A stretch of 64,000 nt of DNA from Bacillota bacterium (GTDB lineage: Bacteria; Bacillota; Clostridia; DSM-8532): positions 62,001 to 126,000 of the forward strand of contig JAEZTB010000045.1 in assembly GCA_023443745.1 (NCBI GenBank), written 5' to 3'. Shown here in pieces: positions 26,563 to 35,405 of this stretch. The stretch's first letter is position 1. Each line of letters opens with the position of its first letter. The notes beneath the pieces are model-generated. The model made no database searches. It was not told the DNA's origin and saw only the letters and a list, made by a program, of their open reading frames with translations. The translations under genes and the position numbers were made by a program.

Positions 26563-27468
26563 TTAAGGTGCCTGAATCGGTAACCGTTCCAGGCTCATTC
26601 TGCTGCGGTATTCACCGGGGCTCATGCCTGTTTTCTTCTTAAACACCTTACAGAAGGACGCAGAGTTATCGTATCCCACTTGCATTGCTATGGCAGTCAC
26701 CGTTAGTTTCGTGTTTTTGAGGAGGTTTCTTGCCACTTCGATTCGAAAACCTATAAGCCTTTGTTTAAAGGTTTCCGATTTGTATTTCTGCAGAATACGG
26801 TACAACTGCCTTTTGCTTATAAAGAGCTGGTTTGCCAGTTCCACAGCAGTGATACTGTGATTGAGCGTCAGGATGTTGTCAATGGCCACCATGTCTGAGG
26901 CCCACATCGCTTTGGGCTCATTCGTGGTTGTATGCGAATGTATTCGATTCTCTCCAGAGCCAACAAGTCGCATGAGCTCGGTGAGAATGAGTGTCAAGTA
27001 TGCTCGGAGCCTTTCCTTATGTGCTATCCCCTTTTCTTCTATCTCTTTACATGTAGAGCCAGCAAGGGGTATCAATGCATGACAGCTATGCCAGAGACGT
27101 ACCTCTGTTTCTTCAAGATACTGATGAAAGCCAATATGTTTTTTCGGCTGTTCATTATAGGTGATCTGCAGTTCAAATCTCTCAAGGGGAACCTTTTTGT
27201 CGCTTGCCAGAAAATGTCGTGTGTTTTTTCCAATCAGTACACAATCGCCCACATGGAGAGGATAGTCTGAATTCTCCGTATGAAGATGACCTCTGCCACC
27301 TAGAATGACATGGAGTTCCAGGACGCTGTGATCATGCATGATGGGGCCGGTACGATGCATGTCTTTGGGAAGGGGATCCCTGTAAAGGATGGTATAGTCA
27401 AAGCCCTCTACCGTGATGGCTGTAGACTGCCGGAACAACATACCTGGCTCCAATAGGGTATGCGTCAT
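26563..27468 (-). CDS. AraC family transcriptional regulator with cupin sensor domain
   Basis: N-terminal beta-barrel ligand domain (HDHSVLELHVILGGRGHLHTE, about residues 40-100) and a C-terminal double helix-turn-helix (ELANQLFISKRQLYRILQKY, then IAMQVGYDNSASFCKVFKKKTG). This architecture usually senses a sugar and activates a nearby polysaccharide gene. GGAGG 8 bases before ATG 27468 sets the start; two earlier in-frame starts lie too close to it. It is divergent from the large SLH/sialidase-like gene, the obvious candidate target. Confidence 0.92.
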   Translation of the reverse strand: MTHTLLEPGMLFRQSTAITVEGFDYTILYRDPLPKDMHRTGPIMHDHSVLELHVILGGRGHLHTENSDYPLHVGDCVLIGKNTRHFLASDKKVPLERFELQITYNEQPKKHIGFHQYLEETEVRLWHSCHALIPLAGSTCKEIEEKGIAHKERLRAYLTLILTELMRLVGSGENRIHSHTTTNEPKAMWASDMVAIDNILTLNHSITAVELANQLFISKRQLYRILQKYKSETFKQRLIGFRIEVARNLLKNTKLTVTAIAMQVGYDNSASFCKVFKKKTGMSPGEYRSRMSLERLPIQAP

Positions 27469-27663
27469 CAACATCACCTCCTGTATTTAGAGTATAGTAC
27501 TAAAGAATCATATTGTCCATTTGTGACAAAAAATCCGTGTTTTCGGCGTAATAAATTATATATAAATGATCAAACCGATCTATATAATGAAAGCTAAAAG
27601 AGTGACATTTTAATTACATCCGGTGCTTATTGCACTGAGGCTAAATGAGATTGGGGGATTACG

Positions 27664-30600
27664 ATGAAAAAGAAAACAGTTGCATTTATTTTGACAGTGC
27701 TCATGCTTTTCAGCGGGTTGCCGCTTCCTGCCGGAGCAGGAACCGATGGAAACGTAACTGCTACACAGCAGCAATTTACGGACATGCCCCAGAACTATGC
27801 CACAACCGCGCTTTTAAAAGCTGTAGCCAATGGGCTCTTGGTAGGTGACGGAAGTAGAATTTACCCTGGAGACAACCTTACCCGTGCCCAAATGGCCGTT
27901 ATTATTGCACGCTCCTTCGGCGCTGCAGCAAGTACCGATCTAACCGAATTCATCGATGTTGATAGTAATGCATGGTATTATGACGGTCTGGCGAGTGCCG
28001 TTGCCATGAAGATTATTGCCGGGCATGGAAACAGGATGAACCCTAATACACCCATCACAAGAGAGCAGGTTTTTGCCATTCTCGCAAGGGCACTCAAACT
28101 TCCTCCTGCTGACAAAGCCGAAAAGAATTTTGAAGATCTCAGTGAGGTATCGGATTGGGCAAAAAAGGATATTTATGCGATGATCAATGCCGGATATGTA
28201 AATGGCGGGGATGGTAAATTACATTTGCACCAGCCCATTACCCGGCAGGATTTTGCGGTTGTTCTAGATAATGTTGTTAATACCTATGTTCGTACAGGGG
28301 ACGAGGTACAATCAGTCGAAAAGGGCAATGTCATGGTGAACATCCCAGGCGCCAAACTGAAGGATATGACCATCCATGGTGATCTTATTCTGGGTGACGG
28401 CATAGGCAATGGAACGGTTACCCTTCAAAATGTCAATGTCACTGGGAGAACCGTCGTACGAGGCGGTGGCGTCAATTCCATTATTATTAGCGGTGCCTCA
28501 AGGATTCCCCATCTTGTTCTTGCCAGGACTGACGGATCTGTTCGGGTTTTGGCTAAGGACGGGGCTCAGATAGACGCAATCTATGTGGCTGACGGAAAGG
28601 GTGACGTCATTTTCGAGGGAGATGCCTCGGATATTACAATCACCGCTCCCGGTGTGAATGTCATCCTGTCCGGAAACGTCGGGAATGTATATGTGAAAAG
28701 CACCTCCAGTGTACTGGTTCAAAGAGGAGCGGTTATCAATTCAATCACCCTGTCTGCTCCTGATATTTCAGTTTCCGGTAATGGTCTTGTTCGAAATGTC
28801 ACTCTAGAAAGTAAGGCTACCAATGCTACCATCACCGTCCCCACCTCCAGTTCGAGCAACCAGACTGAGATCGTACCGGACACCAATAATGAAGCGCCGC
28901 CGGCGACGTTTCATATTGACGTGCTCACGACTGCAAATACGATATTGACCGGCAATACCCTTAAGCTTGACTCACAGCTCATAAACAATAGTGGTGCTGT
29001 TATCAGCCAGGCGGTATGGCGTTACGAATCTGAAAATGAAGGCATTGCGACTGTTGATGATGCGGGAACTATCACGGGAGTGAGTGTGGGAAATACCAAT
29101 ATCCGCATCACTACGGAGTATGCAGGTAAATTCTTATCCACAACGATCGCCATACGGGTACTAAGCCGAGTGGTAGAAGTGGAGCAGGAGGAATTATTCA
29201 CGATACAACCTGATGACGGGGGTATCAACCAATTCCCTGATGCCTTCAAGCTCGGTAACAACATTTTTGTAACCTTCTCCAAGCATATGGACGCAGCTGT
29301 CTCAGGCGGTCTCAACGGCATGCGGATATCAAGGGACAATGGGCTGACCTTTGACGAATATCAGGAATCGCCGGATTTCCCGATGAATGGTAATATAACA
29401 AACCTCAAAGATGGCCGCTTGTATTTTGTACAAACCGGTTCCTCATACGGAAGGGATTGGCTGACATGCTTTTCCTGGGTTTCCGATGACCTGGGGGAAA
29501 CCTGGACAAAGCGAACCGGCAGAATCACAACGACAGGTGAGCCATTCACCCGTGTTGGAGCCGGATTCAGCTCCATAGTCTTCTGTGGTACTCCCATGGT
29601 CGAGAGCGACGGGACTATGTACAATTCAATGTATGGCATGTATCTTCAGGACTCAAAATGGCGGGTGCTTTGGGCAAAGTCAACAGACAACGGTCTGAAC
29701 TGGGAGGTTATATCCACTATCGCATCAGGACTCCCCTCCGTTCCGCTGGATAGGGAGGCAGACGGCTTTGCTGAGCCCTGCGTCATTCGTTGCTCGGATG
29801 GCTCACTGCTGGCTGTTATGCGTACACGCACCATGCTGCCGTTTCTGCAGTCACGCTCCTACGACAATGGCCTTACCTGGACAGAGCCTACCAAGCTGCC
29901 AAACGCTGCTGGAGGACAGATTCCGGATGCTGATGCAGGCTCTGTGTATCCAAAGCTTCTCATGTTATCAAACGGCATGCTGGCATTGAGCTACGGACGG
30001 CCTGATGTAAAGCTTCTCATCTCCGTGGACGGCTGTGGCTACCAATGGGATTATTTAACGCTCATCTATGATGACCCTACAAACTTAACACAGTGCAGCG
30101 GAATGACCGGCATTGTGGAAACTGAGCCTAACAGACTGTTAATCGTATGCGATACCGGGGCAGTCGCGTACAGTCCTCCAGTCAAGTCCATATGGGGAAA
30201 ATTCGTCAACATCCATACGGCGTCTTCAAACATAAGGAGCTACAGTAAGGCCTATATTGAGTCCAACATTGACGAGATCCCGCTGAGCTCAGCAAGAGAA
30301 ACCGTCCATCTTGTGGTGCTTGACCAAGATGGGAGAATGCTTCTGGCTAAGGACTACTCCGTCAGCTACGCATCGGATAACACAGCTGTTGTTACGGTGG
30401 ACGAAAACGGTCTGCTGGTCCCTATAGGGGTTGGCAGTGCTACTATCACGGCGACAATCAACTATCAGGGGAGCGAGCATAAGATTGAAAAGCAGATGTC
30501 CGTCATCGACGACGACATCATCACAGAGCTTGGCTTGAAGGCAGTGGAGACGGATATTCAGACAAGCGAGCAGACCCGTCTGATTGCTTGGGTAAACAAT

Positions 30601-32454
30601 GGCCTTGGAGAAGAGGTGAAGGAGGGTGTCTCCTTCGTATATGAAAGCAGCGCGCCGGATATCGTATCCGTTACATCGGATGGCATCATCAAAGCAGGAA
30701 GCACGGCAGGTCGCGCGACCATAAATATATCCGCTACAAAGGGCAGCGTTACCCTTAATGGAAGCGTGGACATCACTGTGGTACGCAACGTGGAGCAACC
30801 CATCACGTTTGAAGAGGACACAGAACTTCCCCCCGGCTTCACAACAATCTTCGGACAGGCACGCATTGAGCCTGTCGGGGAGAACAAAGTTCTTAGAGTC
30901 TTTGACGAGTCCAATACCAATGCCGCAACGGTGGAGTTTGTTGGTACAAATACCACCACCAAGATCCTCGAGGCAATGGTCTATCCTCAGAAGCTCAGCA
31001 AGGGTTTTGTATTGCTGATGCTATCAAAGAGCGGTATTAAGGAGGTCGCCTACCAGATCAACATCACGGCGGACGGGGCGGTCAACTACTACACCGACAA
31101 GGCTTATCCTCTTCTTGGTGCGGGAACCATCAAGCAAGGAGTTTGGTATAAATTCCGTATGGACGCCGATTGCCTTGGCCAAACGAAGCTTTACATCGAC
31201 GACGAATATATCGGGATTCTCCCCTTGCGTACCGAATCGCTTGTGTCGGTTGATAGAATGCAGTTTATCGTTGGCTCCACCGCCGGAGTACAGGACATAC
31301 TTTATGTAGACAATTTCACCTTCTTTGAACCTAATGAGGAAAGTATGACGCTTTCCTCATTCACGGCGCAGGTTGACAAGACAACTCTGCCGTTGGACTC
31401 AACAGCACAAATCAGCACGCTTGCCCACAACGTGTACGGCCTGTCTATCTTTGACGCAGAGTACTCCTTTGAATCAGTTGACGAGGGCATCGCGATGGTA
31501 GACAGTACAGGGAAGATCACTGGTGTAGCACCGGGAGAGGTTGGTATCAAGGTGATGGCGAAAAAGGGCTCCGTGGAGCTTGAAAAGACCATCTCCATCC
31601 GGATAGTCTCGGATGCGCTTGGAAGCGTCACAGCCGCCATCAGTAAAAATCCCATCATCGCGGGAACAACAGCAACCATCACCGCATACGCCAAAACCTC
31701 CGATGGCGAGGAAATAGACGGCGCGGCGTTTACATATGAAAGCGAGGATATCTCCGTTGCGACAGTAGACGGGTATGGCGTGGTCACAGGTGTGGCACCA
31801 GGGATCACGAACATTAACGTTTCGGCCAGCTATAGGAGCACCACCATAACCACCTCAGTCGCTTTCGAGGTGCTATCAGATGTGGAGGACTTTGAAAACT
31901 ATGGGTCAGGCGAGGTGCCTGTTGATTTCACTGCAGCGAATCTAATCGGACACGTTGCCATGGACGTCGGCTACACCGGAAAGGGCTACGAAATTTGGGA
32001 CAATATCGCCGGTTCCGGTGCTACTGCAATAACCACGATAGCAAAACCAAAATCGACGTCCAAAACCGTAGTGTTTAAGCTCAAGCAGAGCTTAAACACC
32101 GCACAGGCAGGTGTGCTTTTATTACAATTTAAGGGGGACGACGGAAAAGAAGCGTTTTACATCAAAATCAATCCCGATGGAACCGTTTACAGCTCGGCCT
32201 CCGCGGTGATTGCGGGAGCAAGCATCCTAAACAATAAGTGGTATGAAATTTCCCTCAACCTCACCGCAGGAATGCCCTCCGATATCACGATAAAAGACAT
32301 GGATACCGGCGTTTCAAACACTTATACTCTACCCCCCTCCGTTACTGCCGCAGCGACAAATATCGCAAGCTTGACTATCACCTGCGGCCGCTCAAACGGA
32401 AATACGGATAAGGCCTATCTCGATGATTTCAAGTTTGTCGACAAGGCTGATTGA
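27664..32454 (+). CDS. Giant S-layer-homology surface protein with sialidase-like and Big_2 domains
   Basis: A 1596-residue exported protein. Signal peptide 1-26; three SLH repeats (about 38-86, 96-144, 155-209) that bind pyruvylated wall polymer; a beta-helix-like Val/Ile/Gly region (about 215-395); a Ser/Thr linker; a Big_2 domain (about 420-500). Next is a six-bladed-propeller-like region (about 515-850) with four Asp-boxes of the form xDNGxTW near residues 557, 607, 674 and 733. Then come two Big_2 domains, a concanavalin-like module (about 1040-1220), two more Big_2 domains, and a second concanavalin-like module at the C-terminus. I infer a cell-wall-displayed exo-sialidase or related glycosidase; the catalytic residues were not verified. 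It has GGGGGATT before ATG and is divergent from the AraC regulator. Confidence 0.88.
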   Translation: MKKKTVAFILTVLMLFSGLPLPAGAGTDGNVTATQQQFTDMPQNYATTALLKAVANGLLVGDGSRIYPGDNLTRAQMAVIIARSFGAAASTDLTEFIDVDSNAWYYDGLASAVAMKIIAGHGNRMNPNTPITREQVFAILARALKLPPADKAEKNFEDLSEVSDWAKKDIYAMINAGYVNGGDGKLHLHQPITRQDFAVVLDNVVNTYVRTGDEVQSVEKGNVMVNIPGAKLKDMTIHGDLILGDGIGNGTVTLQNVNVTGRTVVRGGGVNSIIISGASRIPHLVLARTDGSVRVLAKDGAQIDAIYVADGKGDVIFEGDASDITITAPGVNVILSGNVGNVYVKSTSSVLVQRGAVINSITLSAPDISVSGNGLVRNVTLESKATNATITVPTSSSSNQTEIVPDTNNEAPPATFHIDVLTTANTILTGNTLKLDSQLINNSGAVISQAVWRYESENEGIATVDDAGTITGVSVGNTNIRITTEYAGKFLSTTIAIRVLSRVVEVEQEELFTIQPDDGGINQFPDAFKLGNNIFVTFSKHMDAAVSGGLNGMRISRDNGLTFDEYQESPDFPMNGNITNLKDGRLYFVQTGSSYGRDWLTCFSWVSDDLGETWTKRTGRITTTGEPFTRVGAGFSSIVFCGTPMVESDGTMYNSMYGMYLQDSKWRVLWAKSTDNGLNWEVISTIASGLPSVPLDREADGFAEPCVIRCSDGSLLAVMRTRTMLPFLQSRSYDNGLTWTEPTKLPNAAGGQIPDADAGSVYPKLLMLSNGMLALSYGRPDVKLLISVDGCGYQWDYLTLIYDDPTNLTQCSGMTGIVETEPNRLLIVCDTGAVAYSPPVKSIWGKFVNIHTASSNIRSYSKAYIESNIDEIPLSSARETVHLVVLDQDGRMLLAKDYSVSYASDNTAVVTVDENGLLVPIGVGSATITATINYQGSEHKIEKQMSVIDDDIITELGLKAVETDIQTSEQTRLIAWVNNGLGEEVKEGVSFVYESSAPDIVSVTSDGIIKAGSTAGRATINISATKGSVTLNGSVDITVVRNVEQPITFEEDTELPPGFTTIFGQARIEPVGENKVLRVFDESNTNAATVEFVGTNTTTKILEAMVYPQKLSKGFVLLMLSKSGIKEVAYQINITADGAVNYYTDKAYPLLGAGTIKQGVWYKFRMDADCLGQTKLYIDDEYIGILPLRTESLVSVDRMQFIVGSTAGVQDILYVDNFTFFEPNEESMTLSSFTAQVDKTTLPLDSTAQISTLAHNVYGLSIFDAEYSFESVDEGIAMVDSTGKITGVAPGEVGIKVMAKKGSVELEKTISIRIVSDALGSVTAAISKNPIIAGTTATITAYAKTSDGEEIDGAAFTYESEDISVATVDGYGVVTGVAPGITNINVSASYRSTTITTSVAFEVLSDVEDFENYGSGEVPVDFTAANLIGHVAMDVGYTGKGYEIWDNIAGSGATAITTIAKPKSTSKTVVFKLKQSLNTAQAGVLLLQFKGDDGKEAFYIKINPDGTVYSSASAVIAGASILNNKWYEISLNLTAGMPSDITIKDMDTGVSNTYTLPPSVTAAATNIASLTITCGRSNGNTDKAYLDDFKFVDKAD

Positions 32455-32473
32455 GTGAGTCTATCTATTTCAC

Positions 32474-32527
32474 GAGGACGGTTTTCTCGCTTCCTTAAGT
32501 TTACTGGGAAGCAAGAGAACCGTCCTC
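32474..32527. repeat. Long near-perfect palindrome after the SLH gene
   Basis: Two 21-base arms (32474-32494 and 32507-32527, core GGACGGTT / AACCGTCC) around a 12-base loop. The two mismatches are both G-T wobbles in the RNA, so the hairpin is fully paired. It lacks a clean T run, so it is more like a REP-type or mobile palindromic element than a standard terminator, but it could still end the 4.8-kb transcript. Confidence 0.65.
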
Positions 32528-32537
32528 TTGCTTCCAC

Positions 32538-32566
32538 TTGATAAAACTCCAGAAATGCTTTATAAT
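32538..32566 (+). promoter_or_regulatory. Sigma-A promoter of tRNA-Ser
   Basis: TTGATA (32538-32543), 17-base spacer, TATAAT (32561-32566), ending 23 bases before the mature 5' end of the tRNA. Confidence 0.8.
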
Positions 32567-32589
32567 AGTGATTCAAACAACCCATTTAC

Positions 32590-32679
32590 GGAAGAGTGGT
32601 TGAGAGGTCTAAGGCACCGCACTCGAAATGCGGAGACGTGGGAACGCGTCCGTGGGTTCAAATCCCACCTCTTCCGCCA
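32590..32679 (+). tRNA. tRNA-Ser(CGA)
   Basis: A 90-base class II tRNA. Acceptor GGAAGAG pairs with CTCTTCC; the anticodon stem is CCGCA/TGCGG with loop CTCGAAA, giving anticodon CGA (reads UCG). The long variable arm GACG-N8-CGTC is typical of tRNA-Ser, the T-loop is GGTTCAAATCC, and the CCA end is encoded. It has its own promoter and is followed by a hairpin. Confidence 0.97.
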
Positions 32680-32682
32680 GCT

Positions 32683-32725
32683 CATCCCCTAGGATTTGAT
32701 ACAATCCTGGGGGATGATTCTTTAT
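32683..32725 (+). terminator. Terminator hairpin after tRNA-Ser
   Basis: CATCCCCTAGGATT, 6-base loop, AATCCTGGGGGATG at 32683-32716, followed by ATTCTTTAT. One mismatch in the middle of a 14-base stem. Confidence 0.7.
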
Positions 32726-32788
32726 AGGCAAGCGGCTGAATTTGCCCGCGTTTTGCACCGCGGATTATGTATTCGGAGAGGTTTCACT

Positions 32789-33367
32789 ATGCAAAGTAAA
32801 AAGGCAAACCCTTTTGATGAATGTCCTGTTTATGAGACCGAACATTTTATTTATAGTTTCATAGATGAGAACGACGCGGAAGATTTGTTTGCGTGCTACT
32901 CTGACCCTGTCACTTTGAGCCACATGAATAACGATAACTGTAGTGGTGAATTTCGATGTGCGTCCATTGATGTTATGAAAGACGCGATACGGTGCTGGCA
33001 AGAGGAGTATGAACGTCGTACTTTCATCAGATGGAGTATAAAAGACAAGGATACTGGCAAAGGGATCGGAACTATTGAAATCGCTCCGTTGCCATGGGGA
33101 AAATGGTTCTTTGGAAAAGAAACGCCTATCGGGATTTTAAGGATCGATTTATTGTCCGTTTATGAGCAGGAGGCAAATTTTGTCGAAATTATCAGGTTGC
33201 TGGCTTCTGAACTGGCAAATGACTTTGAAGTTAGTCAAGTTATCATGAAAGCACCACCGGACGAGCTTAGCAAAGTCAATGCTCTTGCGACAAATCAGTT
33301 TCAACCTTATGGAAAAGGGGCATTTCGATTTGAACATTACTTCGTAAAAACCATCACATCATTATAG
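32789..33367 (+). CDS. GNAT family N-acetyltransferase
   Basis: 192 residues with the overall pattern of the YkkB/RimJ-like acetyltransferase clade: N-terminal ENDAEDLFACYSDP (first helix, substrate side), the KDKDTGKGIGTIEIAP strand pair, and the acetyl-CoA region GILRIDLLSVYEQEANFVEIIRLL, where the usual R/Q-x-x-G-x-G/A loop is degenerate. The substrate is unknown. GGAGAGG 8 bases before ATG 32789 sets the start; the longer open frame overlaps the tRNA hairpin. It is followed by a hairpin at 33388. Confidence 0.72.
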   Translation: MQSKKANPFDECPVYETEHFIYSFIDENDAEDLFACYSDPVTLSHMNNDNCSGEFRCASIDVMKDAIRCWQEEYERRTFIRWSIKDKDTGKGIGTIEIAPLPWGKWFFGKETPIGILRIDLLSVYEQEANFVEIIRLLASELANDFEVSQVIMKAPPDELSKVNALATNQFQPYGKGAFRFEHYFVKTITSL

Positions 33368-33387
33368 GTGTTAGTTCCATCATTTGC

Positions 33388-33413
33388 GCCATCCGAAAGG
33401 GTGGCACTTCTTT
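33388..33413 (+). terminator. Terminator of the acetyltransferase gene
   Basis: GCCATCC-GAAA-GGGTGGC stem with a GNRA-type tetraloop followed by ACTTCTTT. It lies 20 bases after the stop codon and before the convergent anti-sigma-like gene. Confidence 0.65.
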
Positions 33414-33458
33414 ATGCCAGTTGATATTGCAAATTTAGGTGATATTCCAAAACACCAG

Positions 33459-34763
33459 TCATCTCTTGAGCCCTAAATCCGTGTTATTGTAAAGATAGCT
33501 TTCAAGACTTTCAAACATGAGCTGTCCACGAACGGGTTTATAGTAAACCCCTGCAATCTCAGTGAGAATTTCCTTATCCTCTGTTTCATAAAAGTTTATG
33601 GTAATATTGTCCGCTTCTGTTTTACCCATTGTGCTTGTCATGACTAAGTGGCTCCCCTGGCCATCCGTTTTCTCTGCACGGTAGTAGGATAGAATTTGCA
33701 TCAGTCCTTCCCTTGACCAGGCGGGATTCTCACAAAGAACTTCATCTCCGTTGGTTTGGTTCCGAATAAAAAGATAGGAAATTTCATCTTTATTAAAAGG
33801 TATGAGATCGGATAGACGGGGGTATATACTGCCCTGTTTGTATAAGGATTGAACGGCAGCACTCAACTCTTCTGATATGGGAATATAGCCACCAAAGGTA
33901 TAGGCCATATTGACAGATGGGTAGAACTGCATATGAAGGGCCATGCCGTCTGCAAAAATGAGGTTGATGGGTACCCGATAGCTTGATTGTTTAGAAGATT
34001 GATCCATTTCACCGTAGTTCCGAAGGGATAAGCCCGGAATATCCTTGTTCATAAGAGAAATCAGGTCAAGGTCCTCCGATGTATGCATCCATGCGCCATT
34101 TTCCTCATCGCGCAGTTCCACTGAGACGATTTCAGGACGATCCGACAGCATACTGAAGACTTCTGCCATGGTAAGATTAAGCGGCTCATCGATATCGGAT
34201 ACATGCTTACGGCAGCGATAAAATGGTGCATAGGAACCACCAAAGTTAACGAGAATGGCACTTTTCCTGTCAACATTTCTTATTTCATAAACCTCAGTAC
34301 CAACATCATAAGTACTCGAAAAATCAGGCGGTGTACCCTTATAAACCTTTCCTTTAAGGTCTAGGGTCACTTCACCCAGCTTATTTCCTTTCATAGACAC
34401 ATAATCATTTTGGTCGGACAAGCCCATTGAATATCGCAGCCACTCAATGGGCTCATAAGCATATCCGTCCAAATAGACCACTGAAATATAGCTGCCGAAA
34501 TCTTTAGACTTTTCAGCTATGATCTCAAATTTTTCAGCCTTGCTCTTATCGGAAGCTTCTAGTCCTGGCTTATTTAGTATAGCCGGGATTAGAGTGATGC
34601 TTATAACGATCAGAAGAGACAGAATGGCCAGTACAGGTGCCAGGCGTATGGCTCTACTGCCGCTTCTACGATTTTCCCCCTTCAATGCAGTCTCCATCTT
34701 TGTCTGAAAGTCTTCTCCGGCCTTTATCTTATTCATTGCTGACTGGTAGTTTTCCTTAAACAT
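33459..34763 (-). CDS. Membrane protein paired with ECF sigma factor (putative anti-sigma)
   Basis: 434 residues: a cytoplasmic N-terminus of about 40 residues, one membrane segment (about 42-62) and a large extracytoplasmic domain of unknown fold. It resembles the sigma-partner proteins of Clostridia by layout and not by a recognised catalytic motif. Its ATG overlaps the sigma-factor stop by 8 bases and has GGAGGAG upstream, so the two are translationally coupled. That coupling, with the topology, is the basis for the anti-sigma proposal. No zinc-binding HxxxCxxC anti-sigma motif is present. Confidence 0.65.
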   Translation of the reverse strand: MFKENYQSAMNKIKAGEDFQTKMETALKGENRRSGSRAIRLAPVLAILSLLIVISITLIPAILNKPGLEASDKSKAEKFEIIAEKSKDFGSYISVVYLDGYAYEPIEWLRYSMGLSDQNDYVSMKGNKLGEVTLDLKGKVYKGTPPDFSSTYDVGTEVYEIRNVDRKSAILVNFGGSYAPFYRCRKHVSDIDEPLNLTMAEVFSMLSDRPEIVSVELRDEENGAWMHTSEDLDLISLMNKDIPGLSLRNYGEMDQSSKQSSYRVPINLIFADGMALHMQFYPSVNMAYTFGGYIPISEELSAAVQSLYKQGSIYPRLSDLIPFNKDEISYLFIRNQTNGDEVLCENPAWSREGLMQILSYYRAEKTDGQGSHLVMTSTMGKTEADNITINFYETEDKEILTEIAGVYYKPVRGQLMFESLESYLYNNTDLGLKR

Positions 34764-35241
34764 CAAACTCCTCCTCCAATTTTGATTTCAGAATGATGCG
34801 CGCCCGATGGAGTTGTGAAGCTACAGTTGAGGCCTTTCGTCCCAACAATTGTCCGATTTCCAATACGCTGTATCCCTCAATATAGAATAAATGAATAACA
34901 CTTCGATATTTAACGGGCAGCTGCTGTACAGCACTCAGTACATTGTTTTCCTCAGGTGTAAAGGGGACGTCATACTCCTCCAATGGTTGAGTTTTTACGA
35001 ACCATGAAGACCTTAAACGATTTTTGCTGAGATTGATGGCAACTCGAAGCAGCCACGCCTTCCGATGTTCCTCATTTTCAAAAGTCGGTTGGCGATCCAT
35101 AAGCTTTACAAAGGTATCCTGAGCAATCTCCTCTGCATCATGAATGTTCTTTACATATGAAAAACACACTCGAACCAGCATGTCTGCATATCTTGACACG
35201 GCCTCCATAACAGAATCGTTCGTACGCAACGATTCACCCAT
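34756..35241 (-). CDS. ECF-type RNA polymerase sigma factor
   Basis: 161 residues with sigma region 2 (RYADMLVRVCFSYVKNIHDAEEIAQDTFVKL, about residues 17-47) and region 4 (LPVKYRSVIHLFYIEGYSVLEIGQLLGRKASTVASQLHRAR, about 103-143). The open frame extends 57 codons upstream without a ribosome binding site; AAGGGGG before ATG 35241 fixes the start. It is probably self-regulated together with the downstream membrane gene. Its regulon cannot be read from the window. Confidence 0.93.
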   Translation of the reverse strand: MGESLRTNDSVMEAVSRYADMLVRVCFSYVKNIHDAEEIAQDTFVKLMDRQPTFENEEHRKAWLLRVAINLSKNRLRSSWFVKTQPLEEYDVPFTPEENNVLSAVQQLPVKYRSVIHLFYIEGYSVLEIGQLLGRKASTVASQLHRARIILKSKLEEEFDV

Positions 35242-35405
35242 TGAAACGCCCCCTTTGACAGTAATACAATTTATATCTGCATTATATTGCATGTTAATTA
35301 ATATTTGAAAATTATTTTTCAGCAAGCTAATGTTGTATAATAAAGCCATATTGCAAAATCTTCCGATTTCATGCCAATCCTTCAATGGGAAGAAAGGAAA
35401 AATAC

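Noticed and set aside
29000..32450. Minus-strand reading frames inside the SLH gene
   Set aside because: Serine-rich antisense shadows of a strongly supported coding frame.
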